64,000 bases of DNA from positions 1,018,501 through 1,082,500 of the forward strand of contig NZ_CP106869.1 in assembly GCF_025665335.1 (NCBI RefSeq), read 5' to 3'. Each line of letters starts with the position of its first letter. The stretch's first letter is position 1. The notes beneath the pieces are model-generated. The model was not told where the DNA came from. It worked only from the letters and a program-made list of their open reading frames with translations, and ran no database searches. Shown here one piece after another: positions 11,728 to 20,055 of the stretch. Origin of the DNA: Xanthomonas sp. AM6 (lineage in GTDB: Bacteria > Pseudomonadota > Gammaproteobacteria > Xanthomonadales > Xanthomonadaceae). The position numbers and the translations under genes are program-made.

Positions 11728-12267
11728 ATGCAATCGACGACCCCGGCGCGGGTGCGCGCACTCGCTTCGACCTTGGCCCTGGGCCTGTGCGCCTGCGCGC
11801 CGCTGGCGGCGATGGCCGCCGACCCGGTGCCGGAGCTGCAGCGCCAGCCCGGCGCCGCGCAGGCGGTGGGCGTGGTGCACACGATCCGCCAGATCCCCGA
11901 GGCCTGCGTGCGTTTCGAAGGCGTCTACACCGGCGAGGCGGCGCAGCCCTACAAGTTTTCCGCGGTGCGCAGCAGCCCCACCTGCCAGCCGCGCGCCAGG
12001 CTGGTGGAATTCGACCAGGCCAAGCCCAGCGAGGCGACGGGTTGGAAGTTCAACGACGTGATCCGCGTGCCCAGCGCCGCCTGCCCGTCGCAACAGGCGG
12101 TGGTGCGGGTGTGGCGCAAACCGGTCGCCGCGCCGACCGAGCGCGACGGCCAGGGCCAGTCGCGGATCTATCTGGAGGAGGCCAAGAAGCAGGCCGCCGC
12201 CGGCACCATTGCGCAGGTGCCGCAGTTCACCGCGCAGATGACGGTGGAAGGCAAGCCCTGCCGCTGA
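11728..12267 (+). CDS. Secreted protein of unknown function
   Basis: 179 aa; ATG 11728 with AAGGAG at 11715-11720. A signal peptide with hydrophobic core ALASTLALGLCACAPLAAMA precedes a mature domain beginning ADPVPELQRQPG. Four or more cysteines (EACVRFEGVY, SSPTCQPRARL, SAACPSQQAVV, GKPCR) suggest disulfide bonding in the periplasm. It has no family match that I know. It reads divergently from hppA and is followed by a 620-bp gap. Confidence 0.75.
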   Translation: MQSTTPARVRALASTLALGLCACAPLAAMAADPVPELQRQPGAAQAVGVVHTIRQIPEACVRFEGVYTGEAAQPYKFSAVRSSPTCQPRARLVEFDQAKPSEATGWKFNDVIRVPSAACPSQQAVVRVWRKPVAAPTERDGQGQSRIYLEEAKKQAAAGTIAQVPQFTAQMTVEGKPCR

Positions 12268-12888
12268 GCCGAGGCGTGGTGGCGGCGCGCTCGCGCCGTT
12301 GCCGGGTTGCGGCATGGCGGTTCGGCGACCCGCCGCGGTGCGCCTTGGATGCCGCGTGACCGGGCGCGTCCTGGCCAGGCACGATGGACGGGGCACGCCC
12401 GTCTTCCTGGCGATCCATCGCCGCCAATGCGCGTTTTGGAATGCGTGTTGCGCGTTCGAGCGTTGCCTTCGGTGGTCAGGTCCCCGCGCGATGCCGCGTG
12501 GCGTTATGGAACCAGGTGTAGCCGGCCTGCCGCCGGCGCATCCCGTCCTCGGCGACCTCGCCCATGTGCCTGGGCGCGCCATCCTTGATTCCTCCTTGGT
12601 CCGCGCCCTGAACGCGCAATCGAATTTGAGTTCGGCTCCGCAGGCGCGGCCGCAGCACCGGCACGCGGCCTGCGTATTCCGATAGGCCTGGTCGACCGGC
12701 ATTGCGCGCGTGGTCGGGCGAGTGCGCCAAGCGAAATCCGTTCTCGCCCATGAGCGCTCAGGTCGCGCTGCGGATGCCGGTTGGCCTCCGGCATCGCGCG
12801 GCATCGCAGCGGATCTTCGCCGTGAATCCGATCCGCCCGTGCGCTTGGACAAGCCCCTTCGAGACGGGAGGGCGCCTCAGCGGACGCC
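12268..12888. other. Gene-free stretch of about 620 bp
   Basis: Open frames exist on both strands but none shows a recognisable domain, credible ribosome site or consistent composition. It may hold an eroded gene; I cannot identify one. Confidence 0.4.
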
Positions 12889-13428
12889 TCAGGAAGGCGA
12901 GGGCACCGGGCGCGGCTTGCGCAAGCTCAGCCACAGCGCGGAGAGCAGGAAGTAGGCCCCGCCGAAGCCGGCGTAGGGCGCGAGCTGGGCGAGCGCCGGC
13001 GCCGTGCCGAACGACTGGATGACGAAGAACACGCCGGCGAGCGCCGATTGGGCGCCGCTGATCATCATGAAGACCTGGCCGCCGAGCCGGCGGCGACGGA
13101 TGCCGACGGCGAGCTGGAACAGCCCGGCGAGCAGCGCCCATGCGCCGAACACCAGGACGCCGCCCGCGTTGCCGTGCAGCGCGTACGCGACGGCCATGGC
13201 AACGGCGGTGACGGCACTGACCAGCGCATTGAACGTCTGCCCCGGATTGGCCTGGCGCCCGCCGCTGCGCCGCGCATCCAGCACGTTGGCGATCGCATCC
13301 CAGGCCGGGTAGAGCACCAGCAGCGTGACGGTGAGCGCCACCGATGCAGGTGCGGAGAGGAGGACAGCGGCCACCCAGGCAAAGGCGACGCCGGCACGCA
13401 GGAAGTAGAAGTTGCGAAGTGAATTCAT
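12889..13428 (-). CDS. Small multi-pass membrane protein, DUF308/HdeD-like
   Basis: 179 aa with six hydrophobic segments arranged as three repeats of two (FYFLRAGVAFAWVAAVLLSA, ALTVTLLVLYPAWDAIANVL, FNALVSAVTAVAMAVAYAL, GVLVFGAWALLAGLFQLAVG, GQVFMMISGAQSALAGVFFVI, LAPYAGFGGAYFLLSALWLSL). This arrangement is typical of DUF308-type inner-membrane proteins; the function is unknown. It is divergently paired with a TetR regulator across a 138-bp interval that holds two copies of one 14-bp palindrome, so TetR-controlled expression is likely. Confidence 0.75.
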   Translation of the reverse strand: MNSLRNFYFLRAGVAFAWVAAVLLSAPASVALTVTLLVLYPAWDAIANVLDARRSGGRQANPGQTFNALVSAVTAVAMAVAYALHGNAGGVLVFGAWALLAGLFQLAVGIRRRRLGGQVFMMISGAQSALAGVFFVIQSFGTAPALAQLAPYAGFGGAYFLLSALWLSLRKPRPVPSPS

Positions 13429-13457
13429 GAGGTCGTCCTCGGAAAGTGCGTATCAAC

Positions 13458-13471
13458 CTACTAGTTGGTAG
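13458..13471. promoter_or_regulatory. Putative TetR operator, copy 1
   Basis: CTACTAGTTGGTAG, a near-palindrome 30 bp upstream of the membrane-protein start. It matches copy 2 at 12 of 14 positions. Confidence 0.65.
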
Positions 13472-13543
13472 ATTACTAGTCAATGAATTTCGGCGCCCAG
13501 GTGAAGAATCGCATTTCTGAATCGATTGGATCTGGATGGCTAC

Positions 13544-13557
13544 CTACCAGGTGGTAG
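13544..13557. promoter_or_regulatory. Putative TetR operator, copy 2
   Basis: CTACCAGGTGGTAG, a near-perfect palindrome ending 9 bp before the tetR ATG, where binding would block initiation. The copies sit one near each divergent start, the usual layout for an autoregulated TetR pair. Confidence 0.68.
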
Positions 13558-13566
13558 AATCGCGCG

Positions 13567-14142
13567 ATGACGACCCAGCAGAAACTCATCGATTCGGCCC
13601 GCTATCTGATCCAGACGCGGGGCTACAACGGATTCAGCTACGCCGACGTCGCCGAGCAGGTGCAGGTGCGCAAGGCGAGCATCCATCATCACTTTCCCGC
13701 CAAGGCCGATCTTGCGCGGGCGGTCGTGGAGGAATCCCGCGCGCTGATCCTCGCGCAGACGCGGATGCTGGAAAGCGGGGCCTTCGATCCCGAGCAACAG
13801 CTCGGCTTCTACACCGGCTACTGGGAGAAGTGCATCGCCGATGCGTCCGCGCCGTTTTGCGTCGCCGGCATGCTGGCCAGCGAATTGCCCACCTTGCCCG
13901 ACGACCTGGCCGAGCAGGTGCGCGCGCATTTTCGCGACCTGTCGAACTGGCTGGAGATCGTGCTGACCAAGGGCGCGCAACTGGGCCGGTTCCAGCTGCA
14001 GGGCTCCGCCCGGGTGGAGGCGGCATCGTTCATGTCGATCGTGTACGGCGCGATGCTCACCGCGCGTGCCTATGGCGAACCGAAGGTGTTCGCGGAGATC
14101 GTCCAAGGCGGCCTGAAGAAGCTCCTGCGCCCGCCGGCCTGA
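13567..14142 (+). CDS. TetR/AcrR family repressor
   Basis: 191 aa. N-terminal helix-turn-helix at ~8-55: LIDSARYLIQTRGYNGFSYA, then VAEQVQVRKASIHHHFPAKA. The C-terminal all-helical ligand domain includes FCVAGMLASELPTLPDDL, resembling regulators of the YxaF/LmrA sort. It probably represses itself and the divergent DUF308-like gene through the two 14-bp sites upstream. The inducer is unknown. Confidence 0.88.
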   Translation: MTTQQKLIDSARYLIQTRGYNGFSYADVAEQVQVRKASIHHHFPAKADLARAVVEESRALILAQTRMLESGAFDPEQQLGFYTGYWEKCIADASAPFCVAGMLASELPTLPDDLAEQVRAHFRDLSNWLEIVLTKGAQLGRFQLQGSARVEAASFMSIVYGAMLTARAYGEPKVFAEIVQGGLKKLLRPPA

Positions 14143-14249
14143 TGGCGCTCAGCGCTCCTCCGGCACAGCGCATCGTGGCCCGATGACTCGCGTCCAGGAC
14201 CAAACTTTCCGGAGGCGGCATTGTTTTCCCGCCCCGCGCCGAGCACGCT

Positions 14250-14299
14250 GAAAGCCGAGTCCCGAGTCCCGAGTCCCGAGTCCCGAGTCCCGGCACCAG
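14250..14299. repeat. Short tandem GAGTCCC repeat
   Basis: Tandem copies of AGTCCCG(AGTCCCG)n lie just beyond the pfp stop codon. It belongs to the same loose family as the GGGATTGGGGATTC intergenic elements and differs from CRISPR in having no spacers. Confidence 0.6.
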
Positions 14300-14307
14300 C
14301 ACCGCCT

Positions 14308-15567
14308 TCACCCCTCCCAGGCCGGCAACTTCCTCTTCACCGCCACGTTCTTCAGCGCCACGTATTTCGGCAGGCCGTCGCTGCGGTCGTAGGGCGGGTA
14401 GGCCTCGCCGCGGATCAGCGGCTGCAGGTAGCGGCGCGCCTTGTCGGTGATGCCGAAGCCATCCTTGCGCAGGAACGCCGGCGGCATCTTCTTCTCGTGG
14501 TTGGCGATCTTGCTCAGCGGCGCGGCCTCGATCTTCCAGCGGTACGGCGCATCGCTGCTGCGCACGATCACCGGCATCACCGCGTTCATGCCCTTCAGCG
14601 CGAACTGCACGGCGGCCTTGCCGGCGGCCTGCGCCTGTTCCCAGTCGGTCCCGGAGGCGATGTGGCGGGCCGAGCGCTGCAGGTAGTCGGGCAGGGTCCA
14701 GTGCACCTTGTAGCCGAGTTCGGCCTTGACCTTGCCGGCCAGGTACGAGGCCACGCCGCCGAGCTGGCTGTGGCCGAACGCGTCGGTGCCGCCGCCGGCA
14801 TCGGCGACGAAGCGCCCGTCGGCGGTCTGGATGCCTTCGCTGGCCACGACCACGCACCAGCCGACCCTGTCCACCACCTTGCGCACCTGCGCCAGGAACG
14901 CGGCCTCGTCGTAGGCGCGCTCGGGGAACAGGATGATCTGCGGCGCGTCGTCCGGCGACTGCGCGGCCAGCCCGGCCGCGGCGGCCAGCCAGCCGGCGTG
15001 GCGGCCCATGGCCTCGTAGACGAATACCTTGGTCGAGGTCTCGGCCATCGCCGCCACGTCCAGCGCCGCCTCGCGCACCGACACTGCGGTGTACTTGGCG
15101 GCCGAGCCGAAGCCGGGGCAGGTGTCGGTGACCGCCAGGTCGTTGTCGATGGTCTTGGGCACGCCGATGCAGTGCAGCGGGTAACCGAACGCCTCGGCCA
15201 GCTGCGACACCTTCCACGCGGTGTCGGCCGAGTCGTTGCCGCCGTTGTAGAGGAAGTAGCGCACGTCGTGCGCCTTGAACACCTCCAGCAGGCGCTCGTA
15301 CTTGGCGCGGTCGGCGTCCAGCGACTTGAGCTTGTAGCGGCACGAGCCGAACGCGCCGCCGGGCGTGTGCGCCAGCGCGCGGATCGCCGCGGCCGACTCC
15401 TTGGAGGTGTCGATCAGGTCCTCGCGCAGCGCGCCGAGGATGCCGTTGCGCGCGGCCAGGACCTTGACCTTGCGCGCGCGCGCCTCGCCGATCACCGCGG
15501 CGGCGCTGGCGTTGATGACGGCGGTGACGCCGCCGGACTGGGCGTACAGCAAGGTGCCTTGGGCCAT
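14308..15567 (-). CDS. pfp: PPi-dependent 6-phosphofructokinase
   Basis: 419 aa. It interconverts fructose 6-phosphate and fructose 1,6-bisphosphate, using PPi rather than ATP, and is reversible. Residues that set phosphoryl-donor choice: GGNDS at 109-113 (Asp where ATP enzymes have Gly) and PKTIDND at 137-143 (Lys in place of Gly), both the PPi-type signature. Start at ATG 15567 (MAQGTLLYAQSGGVTAVINA); the frame extends upstream, but that part overlaps the divergent adk gene. In Xanthomonas this enzyme is known to be the PPi type. The nearby pyrophosphatases compete for or recycle its donor. Confidence 0.95.
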   Translation of the reverse strand: MAQGTLLYAQSGGVTAVINASAAAVIGEARARKVKVLAARNGILGALREDLIDTSKESAAAIRALAHTPGGAFGSCRYKLKSLDADRAKYERLLEVFKAHDVRYFLYNGGNDSADTAWKVSQLAEAFGYPLHCIGVPKTIDNDLAVTDTCPGFGSAAKYTAVSVREAALDVAAMAETSTKVFVYEAMGRHAGWLAAAAGLAAQSPDDAPQIILFPERAYDEAAFLAQVRKVVDRVGWCVVVASEGIQTADGRFVADAGGGTDAFGHSQLGGVASYLAGKVKAELGYKVHWTLPDYLQRSARHIASGTDWEQAQAAGKAAVQFALKGMNAVMPVIVRSSDAPYRWKIEAAPLSKIANHEKKMPPAFLRKDGFGITDKARRYLQPLIRGEAYPPYDRSDGLPKYVALKNVAVKRKLPAWEG

Positions 15568-15712
15568 GGTCGGGACTCGCTCCTGGGGTGGGGACATTGC
15601 CGGGACATTGCCCGGATGCGGTAAGCTGGGGACCTTGCGGTACAGCGCAGGCGTGGCCCCCGAGTCTAACGCCGCCGGCCGCGCACGGTAATTTCCTCGA
15701 GGAGTCAGGTTG

Positions 15713-16276
15713 ATGCGATTGGTTCTGTTGGGACCGCCCGGATCGGGCAAGGGCACGCAGGCGGCCCGCCTGAAGGACAAGCTGCAGATCCCGCACATCT
15801 CCACCGGCGACCTGCTGCGCGCCGAAGTCGCCGCCGGCACCGCGCTGGGCGTGCAGGCCAAGGAAGTGATGGCGCGCGGCGACCTGGTTTCCGACGACAT
15901 CCTGCTCGGCATGCTCGAATCGCGCCTGGGCCGCGACGACGTCGCCAACGGTTTCATCCTCGACGGCTACCCGCGCAACCTGGCCCAGGCCTCGGCGCTG
16001 GACGACCTGCTGGCCAAGATCGGCCAGCCGCTGGACGCGGTGGTGCAGCTGGACGTGGCCACCGAGCTGCTGGTCGAGCGCATCGCCGGCCGCGCCAAGG
16101 CCGAAGGCCGCGAAGACGACAACCCCGAATCGGTGCGCAAGCGCCTGCAGGTGTACAACGATTCGACCGCGCCGGTGATCGGCTTCTACGACAAGCGCGG
16201 CACCCTGGCGCGCGTGGACGGCGTCGGTTCGCAGGACGACGTGCTGGCCCGCATCCTGGCGGCGATCGGCCGCTGA
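15713..16276 (+). CDS. adk: Adenylate kinase (short type)
   Basis: 187 aa. It catalyses ATP + AMP = 2 ADP. P-loop GPPGSGKGTQ at 8-17, AMP-site motif HISTGDLLRAEV, and the lid-less short form (no long zinc-type LID) seen in Xanthomonadaceae. DGYPRNLAQA carries the conserved Arg. GAGGAG at 15699-15704 sets the ATG at 15713 rather than the TTG one codon before it. It is divergent from pfp. Confidence 0.96.
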   Translation: MRLVLLGPPGSGKGTQAARLKDKLQIPHISTGDLLRAEVAAGTALGVQAKEVMARGDLVSDDILLGMLESRLGRDDVANGFILDGYPRNLAQASALDDLLAKIGQPLDAVVQLDVATELLVERIAGRAKAEGREDDNPESVRKRLQVYNDSTAPVIGFYDKRGTLARVDGVGSQDDVLARILAAIGR

Positions 16277-16534
16277 GGCGACCCTGTGCCGAGTAGCCGC
16301 AATGCGGCGCTCGGCCGATGTGGCGCTTGGTGACGGGGGTCCTGGGCCATCGAAAAGCCGGACTCCCTGATGTAGCCGTCGTTCTCAAGAGCCGTGTACG
16401 CGCTCCGCAGGGCGTGCGGGCTCCAGGCCGCAGACTTCCCACATGCTCGCTTGCGGCGTCGCGATGGATGGCCCGCCGCGACCCGAAGCGTTCCGCGCGA
16501 CGGCGGCCATCTGCTGATGGGTGCACTGTGGGGG

Positions 16535-16650
16535 CTTCAGCCCGACAGCGAGCAACGCTGCCAACTTCCGAACTCCGCTCGTCGCGACTGAAGTCGCTCC
16601 TACAGGAAGCGGTTGTGGCGGCCATGCTGTGTGCGGTGTGGCGCTTCAGC
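16535..16650. repeat. Direct repeat copy A (partner at 16787-16907)
   Basis: Shared order of segments with copy B: CAGCCCGAC, GCCAACTTCCGA, the GTCGCGACTGAAGTCGCTCC arm, GCGGTTGTGGCG, CTGTGTGC and GCGCTTCAGC. The spacing is nearly identical throughout. Confidence 0.7.
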
Positions 16651-16786
16651 ATTCGGCGCATCCGCATTGTGCCCAGGCTCATCCGTAGCCGCCACGCCGC
16701 TGCGTTCGTCCAGGTTGAAACTGCTTGCAGGGCCTTTGCGCCTCGCCAGCCCGATGCAGTGCAGGAGGCTCTGGGTGGCCTCGGGT

Positions 16787-16907
16787 TATCAGCCCGACCG
16801 GGAGCGACCAAGCCGGCCAACTTCCGAGTTCCGCGCGTCGCGACTGAAGTCGCTCCCACGGGAGGCGGTTGTGGCGATCCTGCTGTGTGCAGCGCGGCGC
16901 TTCAGCC
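16787..16907. repeat. Direct repeat copy B (partner at 16535-16650)
   Basis: Diverged second copy of the 16.5-kb module, about 250 bp downstream in the same orientation. Confidence 0.7.
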
Positions 16908-17659
16908 TCCAGTGCAGCCGCAGCCAGGCCCGGCGCGCGCCCGGGGCCGTAACCACCGCCACGTCTGCCGCGATTGAACCCATTCCTGCAAGGCAATCGC
17001 GCTGCGCTGGCCGGGTGCACTGTGGGAGGGGCTTCAGCCCCGACGCGGGAAGGTCTGCCGTGTCATTCGCCACGACGCGAAAGGCTGCAGCGTTGCTCCC
17101 AGGAGTGTGCGATCCCGGCCAGGTGCACGTAGGAGGGCTTCGGCCCCGACCGGCCGCAAGGAGGCGCTGGCTGCGCATTCCCGCACCAGGCCACCAAAGC
17201 CTTTTTCCCGAAGCGCTCATCATGGATCGTCGCGCGCCGTGTCGTAGGCGACCTGGTCGCGCGGCACGTCCGCCTTGTCCGAGCCCCGGGTGATCGCATC
17301 GCACAGGAACAGCCGGGAAAACCGCGCCTCCCGCCACGCTCGAGGCGGGCGGGAGGCCGGAAACCGTCAGGTGCCAGCGGACGGGCTTGCTCAGGGCCCC
17401 GCAACATGAGCTCCCTTGGGGATGGCCTCTTGGGGAGTAGGACCGTAGGGTGCTGCGGCTGGCTGGTTCATTTTCGATGTTGGCTCCCGACTTGCCTATC
17501 GGGAACTTTCTGCAGGGGGTGTGGGGGATTCCCTACTTGACGCGGTGGCGCCCCGCATGCAGCCATGTGGGCCTGGCGTGCCTTGCCGGCGGCGCCGCGC
17601 GCCGGGCCGCCGCCGTCGCGCCGGTTTGCGCGCGTCGGGGGATCGGCGACAATCGGCGC

Positions 17660-19144
17660 ATGAGCAAGATCCATATTCTCGGCATCGCCGGTACGTTCAT
17701 GGGCGGTGTCGCCGCGCTGGCGCGCGAACTCGGCCATGCGGTCGAAGGCAGCGACCAGGCGATCTATCCGCCGATGTCCACGCAACTGGAGCAGCTCGGC
17801 ATCGCGCTGAAGCAGGGCTACCTGCCCGAGCACATCGCTGCCGACTGCGAACAGGTGATCGTCGGCAATGCGCTGTCGCGCGGCAACGCCGCGGTCGAGG
17901 CGGTGCTGGATGCCGGCCGCGCCTACACCTCCGGCGCGCAGTGGCTGAGCGAGCAGGTGCTGCCCGGGCGCGACACGCTGGCGGTGGCCGGCACCCACGG
18001 CAAGACCACCACCACCAGCATCCTCACCTGGCTGCTGCAGGCCGCCGGCCGCGAGCCGGGCTTCCTGATCGGCGGCGTGGCCGAGGACTTCGGCGTCTCG
18101 GCGCGGCTGGGCGGCGATCCGTCCCCGCCTGCCGCCGCGCAGCGCGGCCAGGCGCCGGAGGCCGGCGCGGCGAACGCGAACGCGGCGGCCGTCGCCGGCC
18201 CCCGCGCGGACGCCGGCGGCGACGCCGCGCCCGTGGCGCAGCGGCCGCTGTTCGTGGTCGAGGCCGACGAGTACGACACCGCGTTCTTCGACAAGCGCAG
18301 CAAGTTCGTGCACTACCGGCCGCTGGTGGCGATCCTCAACAATCTCGAATACGACCACGCCGACATCTTCCCCGACGTGGCCGCGATCCAGCGCCAGTTC
18401 CATCATCTGGTGCGCACCGTGCCGCGGCGCGGGCGGCTGATCGTCAACGGCGAGGACGCGCACCTGCGCGAGGTGCTGGCGATGGGTTGCTGGACCCCGG
18501 TGGAGCGTTTCGGCCTGGATCCGGCATTCGACTGGAGCGCGCGCCTGCTGGTGGCCGACGGCAGCCATTTCGCGGTGCTGCACCATGGCCGGGAGCTGGG
18601 CCAGGTGCGCTGGCCGCTGCTCGGCCGGCACAACGTGATGAACGCGCTTGCGGCGCTGGCCGCGGCGCACGCGGTCGGCGTGGCGCCGGCGCAGGTGATG
18701 CCGGCGCTGGCGCAGTTCCGCAGCGTCAAGCGGCGCCTGGAAGTGCTGGGGCAGGCGCAGGGCATCACCGTCTACGACGATTTCGCGCACCATCCCACCG
18801 CGATCCGCACCACGCTCGAAGGCCTGCGCGCCAAGGTCGGCGCGGCGCGCATCGTGGTGGCGATGGAGCCGCGCAGCAATTCGATGCGGCTGGGTGCGCA
18901 CGCCGATGCGCTGGCGCCGGCGCTGGAGGCGGCCGACGCGGTGGTGTTCCTGCAGCGGCCGGAACTGGCCTGGGACGCGGCCAGGGTGATCGCCGACGTG
19001 CGCGGCCAGGCCTGCGCCGCGGCGGACGTGGACGAATTGCTGGCGGCGCTGCGGGCGCAGGCGCAGGCCGGTGACCATGTGGTGTTCATGTCCAACGGCG
19101 GCTTCGACGGCGCGCCGCGGCGCTTCCTGGCGGCGCTGCAGTGA
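17660..19144 (+). CDS. mpl: UDP-N-acetylmuramate:L-Ala-gamma-D-Glu-meso-DAP ligase
   Basis: 494 aa. A peptidoglycan recycling ligase that attaches the recovered tripeptide to UDP-MurNAc. N-terminal Rossmann part HILGIAGTFMGGVAALAREL, ATP loop AVAGTHGKTTTTS at ~108-120, VEADEYDTAFFDKRSK, LNNLEYDHADIFPD and the C-terminal DDFAHHPTAI. Residues ~152-195 are an Ala/Gly/Pro-rich insertion (GGDPSPPAAAQRG onward) that makes it ~37 residues longer than the E. coli protein. Start at ATG 17660, where the conserved N-terminus begins. Confidence 0.95.
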   Translation: MSKIHILGIAGTFMGGVAALARELGHAVEGSDQAIYPPMSTQLEQLGIALKQGYLPEHIAADCEQVIVGNALSRGNAAVEAVLDAGRAYTSGAQWLSEQVLPGRDTLAVAGTHGKTTTTSILTWLLQAAGREPGFLIGGVAEDFGVSARLGGDPSPPAAAQRGQAPEAGAANANAAAVAGPRADAGGDAAPVAQRPLFVVEADEYDTAFFDKRSKFVHYRPLVAILNNLEYDHADIFPDVAAIQRQFHHLVRTVPRRGRLIVNGEDAHLREVLAMGCWTPVERFGLDPAFDWSARLLVADGSHFAVLHHGRELGQVRWPLLGRHNVMNALAALAAAHAVGVAPAQVMPALAQFRSVKRRLEVLGQAQGITVYDDFAHHPTAIRTTLEGLRAKVGAARIVVAMEPRSNSMRLGAHADALAPALEAADAVVFLQRPELAWDAARVIADVRGQACAAADVDELLAALRAQAQAGDHVVFMSNGGFDGAPRRFLAALQ

Positions 19145-19172
19145 GCGCCATGCGGTGCGGCGGAGTGCGCGC

Positions 19173-19754
19173 ATGAGCGAGGAACGCAGCACGCTGCCGC
19201 TGTTCCCGCTGCAGGCGGTGCTGCTGCCGGGCGCGTCGATCAAGCTGCGCGTGTTCGAACGCCGCTACCTGGACATGGTGCGCGAATGCGGCCGCAACGG
19301 CAGCGGCTTCGGCGTATGCCTGATCCTGGAGGGCGCCGAGACCGGTGCGCCGGCGGTGCCGGCCGCCTACGGCACCGAGGCGCGCATCGTCGATTTCGAT
19401 GTCGGCGCCGACGGCGTGCTGGTGCTGAGCCTGCGCGGCGAGCGCCGCTTCCACGTGCTGCGCAGCCGCGTGCGCGACAACGGCCTGGTGGTCGGCGACG
19501 TGCACTGGCGCGAGCCGGACAGCGACGACGAGTTGCAGCCGCAGCACGCGCTGCTGTCGACCGTGCTGGACAGCATCCTCGACCAGGCCGCCGACGTGTA
19601 TCCGGTGGCCGGCCCGCGCCTGCTCGACCAGGCCGCCTGGGTCGGCTGGCGCCTGGCCGAACTGCTGCCGCTGGAGGAACGCCAGCGCCTGGCGCTGCTG
19701 CAGGAAGACGATCCGCACGAGCGGCTGGAGCAGTTGCTTGGCTGGATACCTTGA
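19173..19754 (+). CDS. Lon N-terminal-like (LON substrate-binding) domain protein
   Basis: 193 aa. It opens with LPLFPLQAVLLPGASIKLRV and FERRYLDMVRECGRNG, the hallmark of the Lon substrate-binding domain, here stand-alone without ATPase or protease parts. Such proteins are common and of uncertain function. It starts 28 bp after mpl stops, so the two probably form one transcript. Confidence 0.88.
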   Translation: MSEERSTLPLFPLQAVLLPGASIKLRVFERRYLDMVRECGRNGSGFGVCLILEGAETGAPAVPAAYGTEARIVDFDVGADGVLVLSLRGERRFHVLRSRVRDNGLVVGDVHWREPDSDDELQPQHALLSTVLDSILDQAADVYPVAGPRLLDQAAWVGWRLAELLPLEERQRLALLQEDDPHERLEQLLGWIP

Positions 19755-19855
19755 GGCCGGGATTCGGGATTCGGGATGGATTGGCTGGGGTATCGGTGGC
19801 GGGTGCGTGGCGAGCTGCCAGGCGCTTTCTGACGAAGCCGGGCAGTGGCGTTCTT

Positions 19856-20006
19856 GTAGGAGCGGCTTCAGCCGCGACATGCGCCATCCGCGACCCGGGT
19901 CGTTCCATACACGACACCGAATTTATAGGTGCGACGAGGCGGCCTCGATCATTGGGCGCGACGGGTTTCGTCGGTAGTGCCTGTCGCGACTGAAGTCGCT
20001 CCTGCA
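19856..20006. repeat. Two separated arms of the GTCGCGACTGAAGTCGCTCC element
   Basis: GTAGGAGCGGCTTCAGCCGC at 19856 faces TCGCGACTGAAGTCGCTCCT at 19984 in inverted orientation, about 100 bp apart, between two convergent genes. The first arm is the GGCTTCAGCC variant. Confidence 0.65.
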
Positions 20007-20055
20007 GTGCTTCGCTACGCGATCCTGGCGGTGAACGGCTGAAGAGGAGGACGTG

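Larger units (their letters stand above)
16277..17659. other. Repeat-rich gene-free region of about 1.4 kb
   Basis: No real gene is visible. It contains single arms of the GTCGCGACTGAAGTCGCTCC element, short variants (GTGCACTGTGGGGGCTTCAG near 16521; GTAGGAGGGCTTCGGCCCCG near 17130) and a ~116-bp direct duplication. This looks like a sink for small intergenic repeats upstream of mpl. Confidence 0.6.

Noticed and set aside
12268-12888. Possible hidden gene
   Set aside because: Competing frames on both strands lack any domain, start signal or consistent pattern.
14250-14299. Possible CRISPR from GAGTCCC repeats
   Set aside because: Contiguous tandem units without spacers and no cas genes nearby.
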